A DNA stretch of 64,000 bases from Salvelinus alpinus (Eukaryota > Chordata > Actinopteri > Salmoniformes > Salmonidae): assembly GCF_045679555.1 (NCBI RefSeq), contig NC_092098.1, forward strand, positions 22,474,038 to 22,538,037, read 5' to 3'. The notes below the pieces were generated by a model. That model saw only the letters and a list, made by a program, of their open reading frames with translations, did no database searches and had not been told where the DNA came from. Position 1 is the first letter of the stretch. Each line of letters begins with the position of its first letter. A program made the translations under genes and the position numbers. Below, piece by piece: positions 42,901-55,476 of this stretch.

Positions 42901-44480
42901 ACCTAAAAAAAAAATATCAGAGTGGTTAGTCCTCGGGGTTTTGCCTGCTACATAAGTTCTGTTATACTCACAGACATGATTCAAACAGTTTTAGAGACTT
43001 CAGAGTGTTTTCTATCCAAATCTACAAATAATATGCATATCTTATATTCTGGGGATGAGTAGAAGGAAGTTGAAATTGGGCATGCTATTTATCCAAAAGT
43101 GAAAATGCTGCCCCCTATCCTAGAGAAGTTAACTCAAGGCAAGCCCGTTGGGCCATGTTATTTGCAGGTTTATTTTCACCATCTCCTACCGCCCAGGATC
43201 CAAATATCTTTTCCCGCCTGTACAGTTCCTCTGCCACACCCTCAGAATCAGAGACCATCCTCCCTGCCTCATGTTTGGCGGCTTCGATTGTCTGGGGTAT
43301 TGAGGCTCTGGTCCGCAAAGCAAAACGTTCCCAGCCGGGGGGCCGGCTAACCAGATGTTCGTTCCTGATTCGGCCCAGCCTCAAGTCCTGGAATGGGCTT
43401 ACTCCTCCAGGCTTAACTGTCATCCTGGTGCTCGTCATACCGTAGCATTCCTCCGACAACGCTTCTGGTGGCCCACCATGGCTCCTGATGTCTCGGCCTT
43501 CGTCGCCGCATGCATGGTGTGTGCTCAAAGCAAGACTCCTCAGCAAGCTCCTTCTGGCCTCCTTCAGCCACTTCCTTTTCCTCATCGCCCCGGATCCCAT
43601 ATTTCCCTGGATTTTGTCACTGTGTTTCCTCCGTCAGATGGCAACAACACCATCCTGACGGTGGTTGACAGGTTCTCCAAGGCCACCCATTTTGTCCCTC
43701 TTCCTAAGTTACCTTCAGCCAAGGAGACGGTCCAGCTCATGGTGCAGCATGTCTTCCGAATCCATGGACTCCCGGTCGACATTGTCTCAGATCGGGATCT
43801 TCAGTTTTCGTCCCGATTCTGGAAGGCGATCTGCACCCTTATCGGGTCATCGGCCAGCCTGTCCTCCGGTTTTCATCCCCAATCCAACGGCCAGTCGGAG
43901 TGAGCCAATCAAGACATGGAGACGGCACTCCGGTGTCTCGTTGCCAGTGACCCCACCATCTGGAGTCAGCATCTGGTCTGGGTGGAATATGCCAGGAACA
44001 CTCTCCCCTGCTCGGCCAATGGACTCTCCCCTTTCGAATTTTCCATGGGGTATCAGCCTCCGCTCTTCCCAGAGCAAGAAGTTGAGGTCAACATACTTTC
44101 AGCCCAAATGTTCGTCTGCCACTGTCAGCGTACCTGGAACAGAGCTCGGGCGGCTCTTCTCAAGACCACTTCCAGGTATTGTCAACAAGCGGATCACCAC
44201 CGGACTCAGGCTCCCCGCTATCATATTGGGCAGAGGGTATGATTGTTCACTCAGGACCTACCCCTCCGGGTAGAATCCCCCCCGTTTCATTGGTCCTTTC
44301 CCCATTTCTAGAGTCCTTAGTTACACCGCTGTCCGCCTTCTGATGCCCCGTACCCTCCGCGTTCACCCTACTTTTCATGTGTCCAGGATTAAGCCCTCTG
44401 TCTTCTGTTTCTAGGCCCATCCCTCCCCCTGTGTCATCGATGGCCAGCCAGCGTATACGGTGAGACGCCTCCTGAGGGTT
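39911..44480 (+). pseudogene. gypsy gag-pol remnant: protease, RT, RNase H, integrase
   Basis: Domains in order: the end of gag; a protease near 40470 (VLIDSGANESFMD); RT at 40779-41639 with [58 protein letters not shown] and the catalytic box as YLND, where Y-x-D-D is expected; RNase H ([31 protein letters not shown]) split by a TTAA element at 42099; integrase at 43355-43903 with [24 protein letters not shown] and NGQSE directly before a stop; then the C-terminal part 43916-44242. At least five frameshifts or stops. No active protein is possible. Confidence 0.85.
42099..43128 (-). mobile_element. TTAA-bounded repeat, copy T4, inside RNase H
   Basis: TTAA at 42095-42098 and 43129-43132. The flanking codons (AKHL then NSRQARWA-like sequence) rejoin once one TTAA and the insert are removed. 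Ends: AACCTCTCTGGGATAGGCGG and, reversed, CTTCTCTAGGATAGGGGGCA. Module b is present once in reverse orientation near 42255-42320, hence the minus strand. Confidence 0.85.
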
Positions 44481-44489
44481 CGACCACGG

Positions 44490-44860
44490 GGCAGGGGTCG
44501 CTTATTTTCCCCGGTGTATTTATCACTGTGTTTCCCGTCTCTCTGTGCCAGTTCGTCTTGTAAAGTCAACCAGTGTGTTTTTCCCGTGCTCCTGCTTTTC
44601 TTATCTCTCTTTTGCTAGTCCTCCCGATTTTGACCCTTGCCTGCCCTGACTGAACCCACCTGCCTGACCATACTGCCTGCCCTGACCTCGAGCCTGCCTG
44701 CCACTCTGTATCTCCTGGACTCTGACCTTGTTATGATCTTTCTGCCTGCCCACAACCATTCACTTGCCTAACCCTTGGATACTAATAAATATCAGAGACT
44801 CGAACCATCTGCCTCCCATGTCTGCATCTGGGTCTCGCCCTGTGCCCTTATAGTTTTAGT
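44490..44860 (+). mobile_element. 3' LTR of the gypsy remnant (5'-truncated)
   Basis: Matches the solo LTR at 4030-4480 from CGCTTATTTTCCC onward, but the pol end and LTR start are fused at CAGGGGTCGCTTATT, so the left part of the LTR and the end of pol are missing. Poly-A signal AATAAA near 44786. Confidence 0.7.
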
Positions 44861-44924
44861 CAGTTTGTTATATACTGGAATTATAAGCTTAAGGCTTAAT
44901 TTGCATTCTTGTCCAAAGATGTTT

Positions 44925-46493
44925 TATTTAGAATTTTCTTATTTCACCTTTATTTAGCCAGGTAGGCTAGTTGAGAACAAGTTCTCATTTGCAACTGCGA
45001 CCTGGCCAAGATAAAGCATAGCAATTCGACACATACAACAACACAGAGTTACACATGGAATAAACAAAAACATACAGTCAATAATACAGTAGAACAAAGA
45101 AAACAAAAAGTCTATATACAGTGAGTGTAAATGAGGTAAGATAAGGGAGTTAAGGCAATAAATAGGCCATGGTGGCGAAGTAATTACAATATAGCAATTA
45201 AACACTGGAATGGTAGATGTGCAGAAGATGAATGTGCAAGTAGAGATATTGGGGTGCAAAGGAACAAGATAAATAAATAAATACAGTAGGTTGATGAGGT
45301 AGGTAGATAGATGGGCTGTTTACAGATTGGCTATGTACAGATGCAGTGATGTGTGAGCTGCTCTGACAGCTGGTGCTTAAAGCTAGTGAGGGAGATATGA
45401 GTCTCCAGCTTCAGAAATGTTTGCAGTTCGTTCCAGTCACTGGCAGCAGAGAACTGGAAGGAAAGACGACCAAAGGAGGAATTGGCTTTGGGGGTGACCA
45501 GTGAGATATACCTGCTGGAGCGCGTGCTACGAGTGGGTGCTGCTATGGTGACCAGTGAGCTGAGATAAGGCGAGGCTTTACTTAGCAGAGACTTGTAGAT
45601 AACCTGTAGCCAGTGGATTTGGCGACGAGTATGAAGCGAGGGCCAGCCAACGAGAGCGTACAGGTCGCAATGGTGGGTAGTGTATGGGGCTTTGGTGACA
45701 AAACGGATGGTACTCTGATAGACTGCATCCAGTTTGTTGAGTAGAGTGTTGGAGGCTATTTTATAGATGACATCACCGAAGTCGAGGATCGGTAGGATGG
45801 TCAGTTTTACGAGGGTATGTTTGGCAGCATGAGTGAAGGATGCTTTGTTGCGATATAGGAAGCCGATTCTAGATTTAATTTTGGATTGGAGATGCTTAAT
45901 GTGAGTCTGGATGGAGAGTTTACAATCTAACCAGACACCTACTGTAGGTATTTGTAGTTGTCCACGTATTCTAAGTCAGAGCCGTCCAGAGTAGTGATGT
46001 TGGACGGGCGAGCAGGTGCGGGCAGTGATCGGTTGAATAGCATGCATTTAGTTTTACTTGCGTTTAAGAGCAGTTGGAGGCCACGGAAGGAGAGGTGTAT
46101 GGCATTGAAGCTCTTCTGTGTTATTAACTAACCTCCAGTGTCCAAAGATGGGCCAGAGTATACAGAATGGTGTCGTCTGCGTAGAGGTGTATCAGAGAAT
46201 CACCAGCATCAAGAGCAACATCATTGATGTATACAGAGAAGAGAGTCGGCCCAACGATTGAACCCTGTGGCACCCCCATAGAGACTGCCAGAGGTCCGGA
46301 CAACGGGCCCTCCGATTTGACACACTGAACTCTCAGAGAAGTAGTTGGTAAATCAGGCGAGGCAATCATTTGAGAAACCAAGGCTGTCGAGGCTGCCGAG
46401 GCTGCCAATAAGAATGTAGTGATTGACAGAGTCGAAAGCCTTGGCCAGGTCGATGAATACGGCTGCACAGTAATGTCTCTCACAGATGCAGGT
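44925..46493 (-). mobile_element. LINE 3' half inserted on the minus strand
   Basis: The same LINE family as 12480-13310 in opposite orientation: 3' end TTTCACCTTTATTTAGCCAGG at 44940; RT near 46300-46130 with MGVPQGSIVGPTLFSVYIND and LYADDTILY. The frame is broken upstream of the palm. It splits the shared sequence TTGTCCAAAG|TTTAGTGAGCGAGAG, which is continuous at 4535-4560 in the first block. Confidence 0.8.
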
Positions 46494-46496
46494 TTA

Positions 46497-47581
46497 GTGA
46501 GCGAGAGAAGGGGTGCCAGAGATACAGAGAGAGGGGAGTTTGCCATACCCCAATTAACCTGTGGCAGCATGCAGTGTGTGCGTTCATGTGTTTGCTTTGT
46601 GAATGTGATAGTGAGGTCATAAGGGTTCATGATAGTTAGTAGGGTTTTAATTAGTAGGAAAAGTGTGTTTATGTTGACACTGCCCTATTAGTCTTCACTT
46701 CAGAGAATGTTCAATGCAGACACCTGGGGCCATCACCTCTCTTAATGAGCTATTACATCAAACAGACTCACGCACGTACACACACACACCCTAAGGACTC
46801 CACACGCTACATGCTGCCCCAGGTCAACTCTCAAACACTTGTGTGTAACACTTAAGCTCGATTCCTCCCTGACCTTTGGCAGCCACATCAAACAACTGTG
46901 TAAAGTGCCATTCAATACCTGAAGAACATTGCCAAACTTCGTCCAACCCTCACTCAGTCTGATGCAGAGAATCTTGTCCATGCTTTTATCTCCTCGAGGC
47001 TGGACTATTGCCTATTCCCGAAAGATTGGAAAGCTGCCACGGTCATCCCCCTCTTCAAAGGGGGAGACAGTCTATACCCAAACTGTTATAGACCTATATC
47101 TATCCTACCCTGCCTTTCTAAAGTCTTCGAAAGCCAAGTTAACAAACAGATCACCGACCATTTCGAATCCCACCGTACCTTCTCCGCTATGCAATCTGGT
47201 TTCCGAGCGGGTCATGGGTGCACCTCAGCCACGTTCAAGGTCCTAAAAGATATCATAACCGCCATTGATAAAAGACAGTACTGTGCAGCCGTCTTCATCG
47301 ACCTGGCCAAGGCTTTCGACTCTGTCAATCACCACATTCTTATCGGCAGACTCAACAGCCTTGGTTTCTCAAATGACTGCCTCGCCTGGTTCACCAACTA
47401 CTTCTTAGAGTTGTCCGAACCTCTGGCAGGCTCTATGGGGGTGCCACAGGGTTCAATTCTCGGGCCGACTCTTTTCTCTGTATACAACAATGATCTCGCT
47501 CTTGCTGCTGGTGATTCTCTGATCCACCTCTACGCAGACGACACCATTCTGTATGCTTCTGGCCCTTCTCTGGACACCATG
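46497..47581 (+). mobile_element. Fused LINE fragments with RT, block B
   Basis: Paralogue of 4555-5645. The ORF 47189-47716 covers RT: AMQSGFRAGHGCTS, FIDLAKAFDSVNHHIL, MGVPQGSILGPTLFSVYNND and LYADDTILYASG, so the catalytic box is intact here, unlike in block A. Interrupted at 47582 by TTAA element T5 and resumed at 49410. Confidence 0.8.
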
Positions 47582-47585
47582 TTAA

Positions 47586-49405
47586 CTTCTTGCAACTATA
47601 GGGGGTGCTGTTCCGCATTAGCATATTTGGGTCTCCAAATTAAACTGCCTCGTGCTAAATTCTTGATCGTACAATATGCATATTATTGTTATTATTGGAT
47701 AGAAAACACCTTCTAGTTTCTATAGAAGTTGGAATTTTGTCTCTGAGTGGTACAGAACAATATCTACAGCACTTTTCATGACAGGGTTCAGATTTCAGAA
47801 ATTTTTACCCCTGATCTGGAGTCTGTTTTTAAGGCGACAGTGAATGCTATGAAGAAACCGACACTGCCTACGTCTTCCTCTGGGTGTCTGTACGTCATCA
47901 CGTTTTGAATGGAGTCTATTGCACAATCCCAGCTATTATAAAACCACAAAATGTATAGGGACCGCCCTTTCTCGTCGCGCGCCTGAAGCGTGAAGGACAT
48001 CGGACTTGCCTCATTCCAAATCCTTGTCTAACCAGCAATATTTCTCCGGTCATGTTTTCAGTCGTTATAGTTGTTAAAAACATCATAATGTAGTTAATTT
48101 GAACCGTTTTATAGCAATTTATATCCGTTTAGTGCGATTTTGAGGAATTTCTTTGTTGTGCACTCTGAAACTTTGGACACGTTTTGGGGTCCCGTTCGAT
48201 CGTTAGTGGATATTTCGAAGGACAGAGGACATCTATCGACCAAAAGACGTTTATAACATAGAAAGGATACATTGCCCAAGAATCTGATGCAAGAACAGCT
48301 CAAAGTAAGCAATATTTAATATGATAAATTGTTGTTCTGTCGAAATATTTTAAACGCATATTTCGCCATTTTGTTTGGTATAGCTTCACTTGGCGAACCC
48401 TGTATTGAAAAGTAAGGATAATTTTAAAAATGTAAATCAGCGGTTGCATTAAGAACTAATTTGTCTTTCGATTCCTGTCAACCCTGTATTTTTTAGTCAA
48501 GTATATGATTAGCTTTCAATTAAACTAGATCACTCTGATAGATGACGTCAGACATATTGAGGCTTGATTTCCTAGTATTTTTATTGTGTAACCACGGTTT
48601 TGTATGGCTAAATATGCACCTTTTCGAACAAACTGTATATGTATGTTGTAAAATGATGTTACAGGAGTGTCATCGGAAGAATTCTGAGAAGGTTAGTGAA
48701 AAAATTTATATATTTTGGCGGTGATTACGTTATAGCGCTCTTTGGCTGGAATCGATGCTCTGGTAACGTTTGCACATGTGGTATGCTAACTTATCGATTT
48801 ATTGTGTTTTCGCTGAAAAACGCTTAGAAAATCTGAAATATGGTCTGAAATCACAAGAACTGGGTCTTTCCATTGCTATGCTTTGTCTATTTTTATGAAA
48901 TGTTTTATGATGAGTAAATTGGTCATACACGTTGCTCTATCTAGTAATTCTAGTCGATTTGTGATGGTCGGTGCAATTGTAAACTGTGATTTCTACCTGA
49001 AATATGCACTTTTTTCTAACAAAAACTATCCTATACCATGAATATGTTATCAGACTGTCATCTGATGTTTTTTTTTATAGGTTATTGGCTATCAATATCT
49101 TAGTTGAGCCGAATTGGTGATAGCACCTGAAGGAGTAAGAAACTGATGGAGTTAGAATAGTGGTGTATTTTGCTAACGTGTTTAGCTAATAGATTTACAT
49201 ATTTTGTCTTCCCTGTAAAACATTTTAAAAATCTGAAATGGTGGCTTTATTCACAAGATCTGTATCTTTCATCTGGTGTCTTGGACTTGTGATTTAATGA
49301 TATTTAGATGCTACTATCTACTTGTGAAGCTATGCTAGCTATGCTAATCAGTGTGTGGGGGGGGTGGGGGGTGATCCCGGACCCGGGGTAGAGGCTCGTG
49401 AAAGG
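47586..49405 (+). mobile_element. TTAA-bounded modular repeat, copy T5 (1820 bp, both ends)
   Basis: TTAA at 47582-47585 and 49406-49409. The LINE reads CATGTTAA then CAAACCTCCAGAC, matching the uninterrupted copy at 5636-5655. Left end CTTCTTGCAACTATAGGGGG; right end, reversed, CCTTTCACGAGCCTCTACCCC. Modules: a near 48620 and 49010, b near 48808 and 49203. No ORF of note. Confidence 0.9.
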
Positions 49406-49409
49406 TTAA

Positions 49410-49968
49410 CAAACCTCCAGACAAGCTTCAATGCCATACAACACTCCTTCCGTGGCCTCCAACAGCTCTTTAATGCAAGTAAAACTAGGTCATCCAGGTC
49501 ATCTGTAAGTCTTTGCTAGGTAAAGCCCCGCCTTATCTCAGCTCACTGGTCACCATAGCAGCACACCACCGTAGCACGCGCTCCAGCAGGTATATTTCAC
49601 TGGTCCTCCCCAAGCCAACTCCTCCTTTGGCCGCCTTTCCTTCCAGTTCTCTGCTGCCAATGGCTGGAACGAATTGCAGAAATCACTGAAGCTGGAGTCT
49701 TATATCCCTCACTAACTTTAAGCATCAGCTGTCAAAGCAGCTTACAGATCATTGCACCTGTACACAGCCCATCTGTAAATAGCCCACCCAACTACCTCAT
49801 CCCCATATTGTTATCTTAAATTTTTGCTCCTTTGCACCCCAGGATCTCTACTTGCACATTCATCTTCTGCCCATCTATCACTCCAGTGTTTAATTGCCAA
49901 ATTTTAAATATTTTGCCACTATTGCCTATTTATCGCCTTACCTCCCTAATATTACTACATTTGAACGC
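49410..49968 (+). mobile_element. LINE 3' part, block B, with internal deletion
   Basis: Continues the LINE from 47581. About 400 bp present in block A (5715-5759 plus 12480-12885) are missing between GTAAAACTAG and CATCTGTAAGTC near 49490. Confidence 0.75.
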
Positions 49969-50309
49969 TGTCACGACTTCCGCCGAAGTCGGTCCATCTC
50001 CTTGTTCGGGCGACGTTCGGCGGTTGACATCACCGGCTTTCTAGCTACTGCCGATCCACTTTTAATTTTCCATTTGTTTTGTCTTTGTTTCACACACCTG
50101 TTGTCAATCCCACAATAACTTGTTAATTATTTAACCCTCTGTTCCCCACATGGTTTTTGTGAGTGATTGTTTATTGTATTTCGGTCCGTCTGTGTGTGCT
50201 CAAGATGTTACTTTGTATAGTTGTCTTTTTTGAGTAAAGCACGTTTATTTACTCGTATCTGCTGTCCTGCGCCTGACTCTCTCACCAGCTACACACAGGA
50301 CTCTTTACA
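49969..50309 (+). mobile_element. Solo LTR, TGTCACGAC family
   Basis: 341 bp, TGTCACGACTTCC...CTCTTTACA. Flanks AACGC (49964-49968) and CACGC (50310-50314) differ at one base, consistent with an aged 5-bp duplication. Related to the LTR at 22738. Confidence 0.75.
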
Positions 50310-50573
50310 CACGCAATCTATATAGATTTTTATATTGTGCTATTGACTGTACGTTTGTTTATCCCATGTGTAACTGTTGTTTTTGTCGCACAGCTTTGCT
50401 TTATCTTGGCCAGGTCGGAGTTGTAAATTAGAACCTGTTCTCAACTGATCTACCTGGCTAAATAAAGGTGAAATAAAAAATGTAAAAATAATAAATTGCA
50501 ACACACTCTTCCTAGGGATCCCTGGCAGGAGTCTCCAGAAGCTCCAATACATCCAGAAGAGCCTTGCCAGGAT

Positions 50574-53500
50574 AACTTCCGGCGCCGAAAAGAGATGGCC
50601 GCCTCGCTTCGCGTTCCTTGGAAAATATGCAGTATTTTGTTTTTTTACGTGTTATTTCTTACATCGGTACCCCAGGTAATCTTAGGTTTCATTACATACA
50701 GTCGGGAGGAACTACTGAATATACGATTAACGTCAACTCATCATCGTTCCTACCAGGAATATGACTTTCCCGAAACGGATCCAGTGTTTTGCCTTCCACC
50801 CAATACAATGGATCTGATCCCAGCCGGCGACCCTGTGCGACGCCGAAAAAGGGGAAAACGAGGCGGTCTCGTGGTCAGGCTTCGGAGACGGGCACATCGC
50901 GCTCCACTCCCTAGCATACTACTTGCCAATGTCCAGTCTCTTGACAATAAGGTTGATGAAATCCGAGCACGGGTAGCATTCCAGAGAGACATCAGGGATT
51001 GCAACGTGCTCTGCTTCACGGAAACATGGCTAACTCAAGGGACGCTAACGGAGTCGGTGCAGCCAGCTGGTTTCTTCATGCATCGCGCCGACAGAAACAA
51101 ACATCTTTCCGGTAAGAAGAGGGGCGGGGGGGGTATGCCTTATGATTAACGAGAAGTGGTGTGATCATCATAACAACACACAGGAACTCAAGTCATTCTG
51201 TTCACCTGATCTAGAACTCCTCACAATCAAATGTCGACCGCATTATCTACCAAGGGAATTCTCTTCAATCATAATCACAGCCGTATATATTCCCCCCCAA
51301 GCAGACACATCGATGGCCCTGAACGAACTTTATCTGACTCTTTGTAAACTGGAAACCACACACCCTGAGGCTGCATTCATCGTAGCTGGGGATTTTAACA
51401 AGGCTAATCTAAAAACAAAACTCCCTAAATTCTATCAGCATATCGATTGTGCTACCAGGGCTGGAAAAACACTAGACCATTGTTATACTAATTTCCGCGA
51501 CGCTTATAAGGCCCTCCCCCGCCCCCCTTTCGGAAAAGCTGACCACGACTCCATTTTGTTGATTCCAGCCTACAAACAGAAACTCAAACAACAAGCTCCC
51601 GCGCTCAGGTCTGTTCAACGCTGGTCCGACCAATCTGAATCCACGCTTCAAGACTGCTTCGATCACGCGGATTGGAATATGTTCCGCATCGCGTCCAACA
51701 ACAATATTGACGAATATGCTGATTCGGTGAGCGAGTTCATTAGGAAGTGCATTGACGATGTCGTACCCACAGCAACGATAAAAACATTCCCAAACCAGAA
51801 ACCGTGGATTGACGGCAGCATTCGCGTGAAACTGAAAACGCGAACCACTGCTTTTAACCAGGGCAAGGTGACCGGAAGCATGACCGAATACAAACAGTGT
51901 AGCTATTCTCTCCGCAAGGCAATCAAACAGGCTAAGTCTCAGTACAGAGACAAAATCGAGTCGCAATTCAACAGCTCAGACACAAGAGGTATGTGGCAGG
52001 GTCTACAGTCAATCACGGATTACAAAAAGAAAACCAGCCCCGTCGCGGACCAGGATGTCTTGCTCCCAGACAGGCTAAACAACTTTTTTGCCCGCTTTGA
52101 GGACAATACAGTGCCACTGACACGGCCCCCTACCAAAACCTGCGGGCTCTCCTTCACTGCAGCCGAGGTGAGTAAAACATTTAAACGTGTTAACCCTCGC
52201 AAGGCTGCAGGCCCAGACGGCATTCCCAGCCGCGTCCTCAGAGCATGCGCAGACCAGCTGGCTGGTGTGTTTACGGACATATTCAATCAATCCTTATCCC
52301 AGTCTGCTGTTCCCACATGCTTCAAGAGGGCCACCATTGTTCCTGTTCCCAAGAAAGCTAAGGTAACTGAGCTAAACGACTACCGCCCCGTAGCACTCAC
52401 TTCCGTCATCATGAAGTGCTTTGAGAGACTAGTCAAGGACCATATCACCTCCACCCTACCGGACACCCTAGACCCACTCCAATTTGCTTACCGACCCAAT
52501 AGGTCCACAGACGACGCAATCGCAACCACACTGCACACTGCCCTAACCCATCTGGACAAGAGGAATACCCATGTGAGAATGCTGTTCATCGATTACAGCT
52601 CAGCATTTAACACCATAGTACCCTCCAAACTCGTCATCAAGCTCGAGACCCTGGGTCTCGACCCCGCCCTGTGCAACTGGGTCCTGGACTTCCTGACGGG
52701 CCGCCCCCAGGTGGTGAGGGTAGGTACCAACAACGACGAGACGGCCTACAGGGAGGAGGTGAGGGCCCTCGGAGTGTGGTGTCAGGAAAATAACCTCACA
52801 CTCAACGTCAACAAAACAAAGGAGATGATTGTGGACTTCAGGAAACAGCAGAGGGAGCACCCCCCTATCCACATCGACGGGTCAGTAGTGGAGAAGGTGG
52901 AAAGTTTTAAGTTCCTCGGTGTACACATCACGGACAAACTGAATTGGTCCACCCACACAGACAGCGTTGTGAAGAAGGCGCAGCAGCGCCTCTTCAACCT
53001 CAGGAGGCTGAAGAAATTCGGCTTGTCACCAAAAGCACTCACAAACTTCTACAGATGCACAATCGAGAGCATCCTGTCGGGCTGTATCACCGCCTGGTAC
53101 GGCAACTGCTCCGCCCACAACCGTAAGGCTCTCCAGAGGGTAGTGAGGTCTGCAGAACGCATCACCAGGGGCAAACTACCTGCCCTCCAGGACACCTACA
53201 CCACCCGATGTCACAGGAAGGCCATAAAGATCATCAAGGACAACAACCACCCAAGCCACTGCCTGTTCACCCCGCTATCATCCAGAAGGCGAGGTCAGTA
53301 CAGGTGCATCAAAGCAGGGACCGAGAGACTGAAAAACAGCTTCTATCTCAAGGCCATCAGACTGTTAAACAGCCACCACTAACATTTAGCGGCCGCTGCC
53401 AACATACTGACTCAATTCCAGCCACTTTAAAAATGGGAATTGATGGAAATTATGTAAAAATGTACCACTAGCCACTTTAAACAATGCCACTTAATACAAT

Positions 53501-53920
53501 GTTTACATACCCTACATTACCCATCTCATATGTATATACTGTACTCTATATCATCTACTGCATCTTGCCATCTTTATGTAATACATGTACCACTAGCCAC
53601 TTTAAACTATGCCACTTAATACAATGTTTACATACCCTACAGTACTCATCTCATATGTATATACCGCACTCTATACCATCTACTGCATCTGCCATGCCGT
53701 TCTGTACCACCACTCATTCATATATCTTTATGTACATATTCTTTATCCCTTTACACTTGTGTGTGTGTGTAAGGTAGTAGTTGTGGAATTGTTAGGTTAG
53801 ATTACTGTTGGTTATTACTGCATTGTCGGAACTAGAAGCACAAGCATTTCGCTACACTCGCATTAACATCTGCTAACCATGTGTATGTGACTAATAAAAT
53901 TTGATTTGATTTGATTTGAT
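50574..53920 (+). mobile_element. Rex1-type LINE, copy 2, inserted in block B
   Basis: Starts AACTTCCGGCGCCG and ends with (ATTTG)n ending ...GATTTGAT. The empty site is visible in block A at about 13391-13400 (CCAGGATCTTGATGAG). No duplication longer than GAT is apparent. Confidence 0.88.
50595..53382 (+). pseudogene. LINE endonuclease-reverse transcriptase, inactivated
   Basis: Aligns with the intact copy at 15651-18596 but with two lesions. A G-run of 8 (7 in the intact copy) near 51128-51135 shifts the frame after the FTETWL region, splitting the endonuclease between frames (50496-51149 and 51142-53382). At about 52722 an in-frame loss of 159 bp removes 53 residues, including GAPQGCVLSPLL and the catalytic FADD box, so reverse transcription is impossible. 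The C-terminal half is otherwise open to the stop. The frame break could be a homopolymer error; the deletion could not. Confidence 0.9.
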
Positions 53921-53959
53921 CTTGATGAGAGTGCGGAAACACCATCACATCTCTGCACT

Positions 53960-54420
53960 GTCTCCCCATCTCATTCTGGATTGAATTCAAAACCCCCCCT
54001 GCTGACTTTCCAGTGTATTCATCGCAATGCCCTTCCTTATCTTAAAGAACTGCTATCCCTCCATAACGCCACCCTCAGATCAAGCGATAGCCTGCTCCTC
54101 CACGCCCCCAGGACCAAGCGCCGCTCCTTGGGGTATCGACTGCCCCCAGCCTCTGGAATGCCCTCCTGGACCACCTGAAGGCACCACAAACTCTGGGCTC
54201 CTTTAAAACGGCTTAAAGACATTTCTCTTTAGGAAGGTTGTCTGTTGTTATCTGTGCTCCTTGGTGTGCTTGTACTTTATAGTGTCAGCTGTGTTCTTTG
54301 TGTCAGTTGCCCTATCTAGTTGTGTCCACAAATAAAGTAAAATGCACTATTATGCACTTTTGAGATGATTCTGTATAATGAAAAGTGCTTTACAAATGTA
54401 ATAAATCATTATAATTCACA
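53960..54420 (+). mobile_element. LINE 3' end fragment (another CR1/L2-like family)
   Basis: Encodes CIHRNALPYLKELLSLHNAT and LLLHAPRTKRRSLGYRLPPA, typical of a LINE C-terminus, followed by a 3' UTR ending near AAGTGCTTTACAAATGTAATAAA. 5'-truncated. Confidence 0.6.
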
Positions 54421-55476
54421 TTACATCCACCGACACGAAGACAAACTGTATTTTGAAATAGGCAAACAAACACAAGCATGATGTTATTCTGTAATTCCTT
54501 GCTACAGAAAACAGAAAAGTGTGTTGTTGGTAACAAGGTTTATAATGACTGTTGATATGAGCTTGGAGGTGATGAGACACCCACAGGACTCATTAGGACT
54601 CTATCTGGAGGAGGGAGGGGGTGTCACGAGGGGGCAGTGTGTGTGTGTGTGGGGGGGGGGGTCATTAAAGACTGACTGCCCCTATAAACCAACTAATCCC
54701 TTTGTGGCATCGATATGAGTCAGAAACATTTATTCTAGTGTGAAAATTGACTACAAAGTGTAAATAGGATAATTTGCGTCATGAAGTCAGTCTTGTCTAA
54801 AACGGAGTTTGGAACCTCTGTGCTTCACAACGAGTAAATGAAAGTTGGGTTTGGATTACAATTATGTCAACAAATCAAGCCCCCTTTTGCCAGTAACGGC
54901 AACATTGCCATCTCTGACAGAAGTTGTTTCCTACTAATTATTTGCTTACTTTAGTAATGTCATCGTATTTCCATGCCACTCTAAGTTAGTGGAATTCAGA
55001 ACTAAACAGTCCATAGCCTCTGAGGTGCAACCCATGTCTAGGGCACAAATACAGAAGGTAACGCACTTCATTCATTTGATATCCCAATTGTGAAACTGAC
55101 ATTATTTGTTGCTTATTTTCTATTTCCAGGGCGTAACCTAGCCTGGTGGATTCAGCCTGATCGCTGTGTTCTCCATTCTATTTCACTTCACATTTGATGA
55201 TATCTGAAGTGAAATAGAAAGGTGAACACAGCGATCAGGTTGGTTCCATTATACAGTCCCTCACATGTGACTCGTAATAAGACAAAGCAATTAGCCTATT
55301 CAAATGTTTATCTGACTACATAAAGATAATTTAAACATACAAGCAAGCATTCGGAAACTAGTGACGTTGACTAGAAAATAATTGGTCTGAGATATAAAAA
55401 GGTAGATATTTAATTAACATTGTACACAAACAAGACATACAGCTTACGCTACAAGCAATACAATATTCTGAGTATA
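54421..55476. other. Intergenic sequence, no gene recognised
   Basis: Contains a G-run with a short GT repeat (54635-54661) and one foldback (55156-55239). Nothing coding. Confidence 0.5.
55156..55239. repeat. 35-bp foldback hairpin
   Basis: Arms 55156-55190 and 55205-55239 begin and end CCTGATCGCTGTGTTC / GAACACAGCGATCAGG and share TATTTCACTTCA, with 2-3 mismatches and a 14-nt loop. It may be a minimal MITE or a structural element. Confidence 0.75.
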
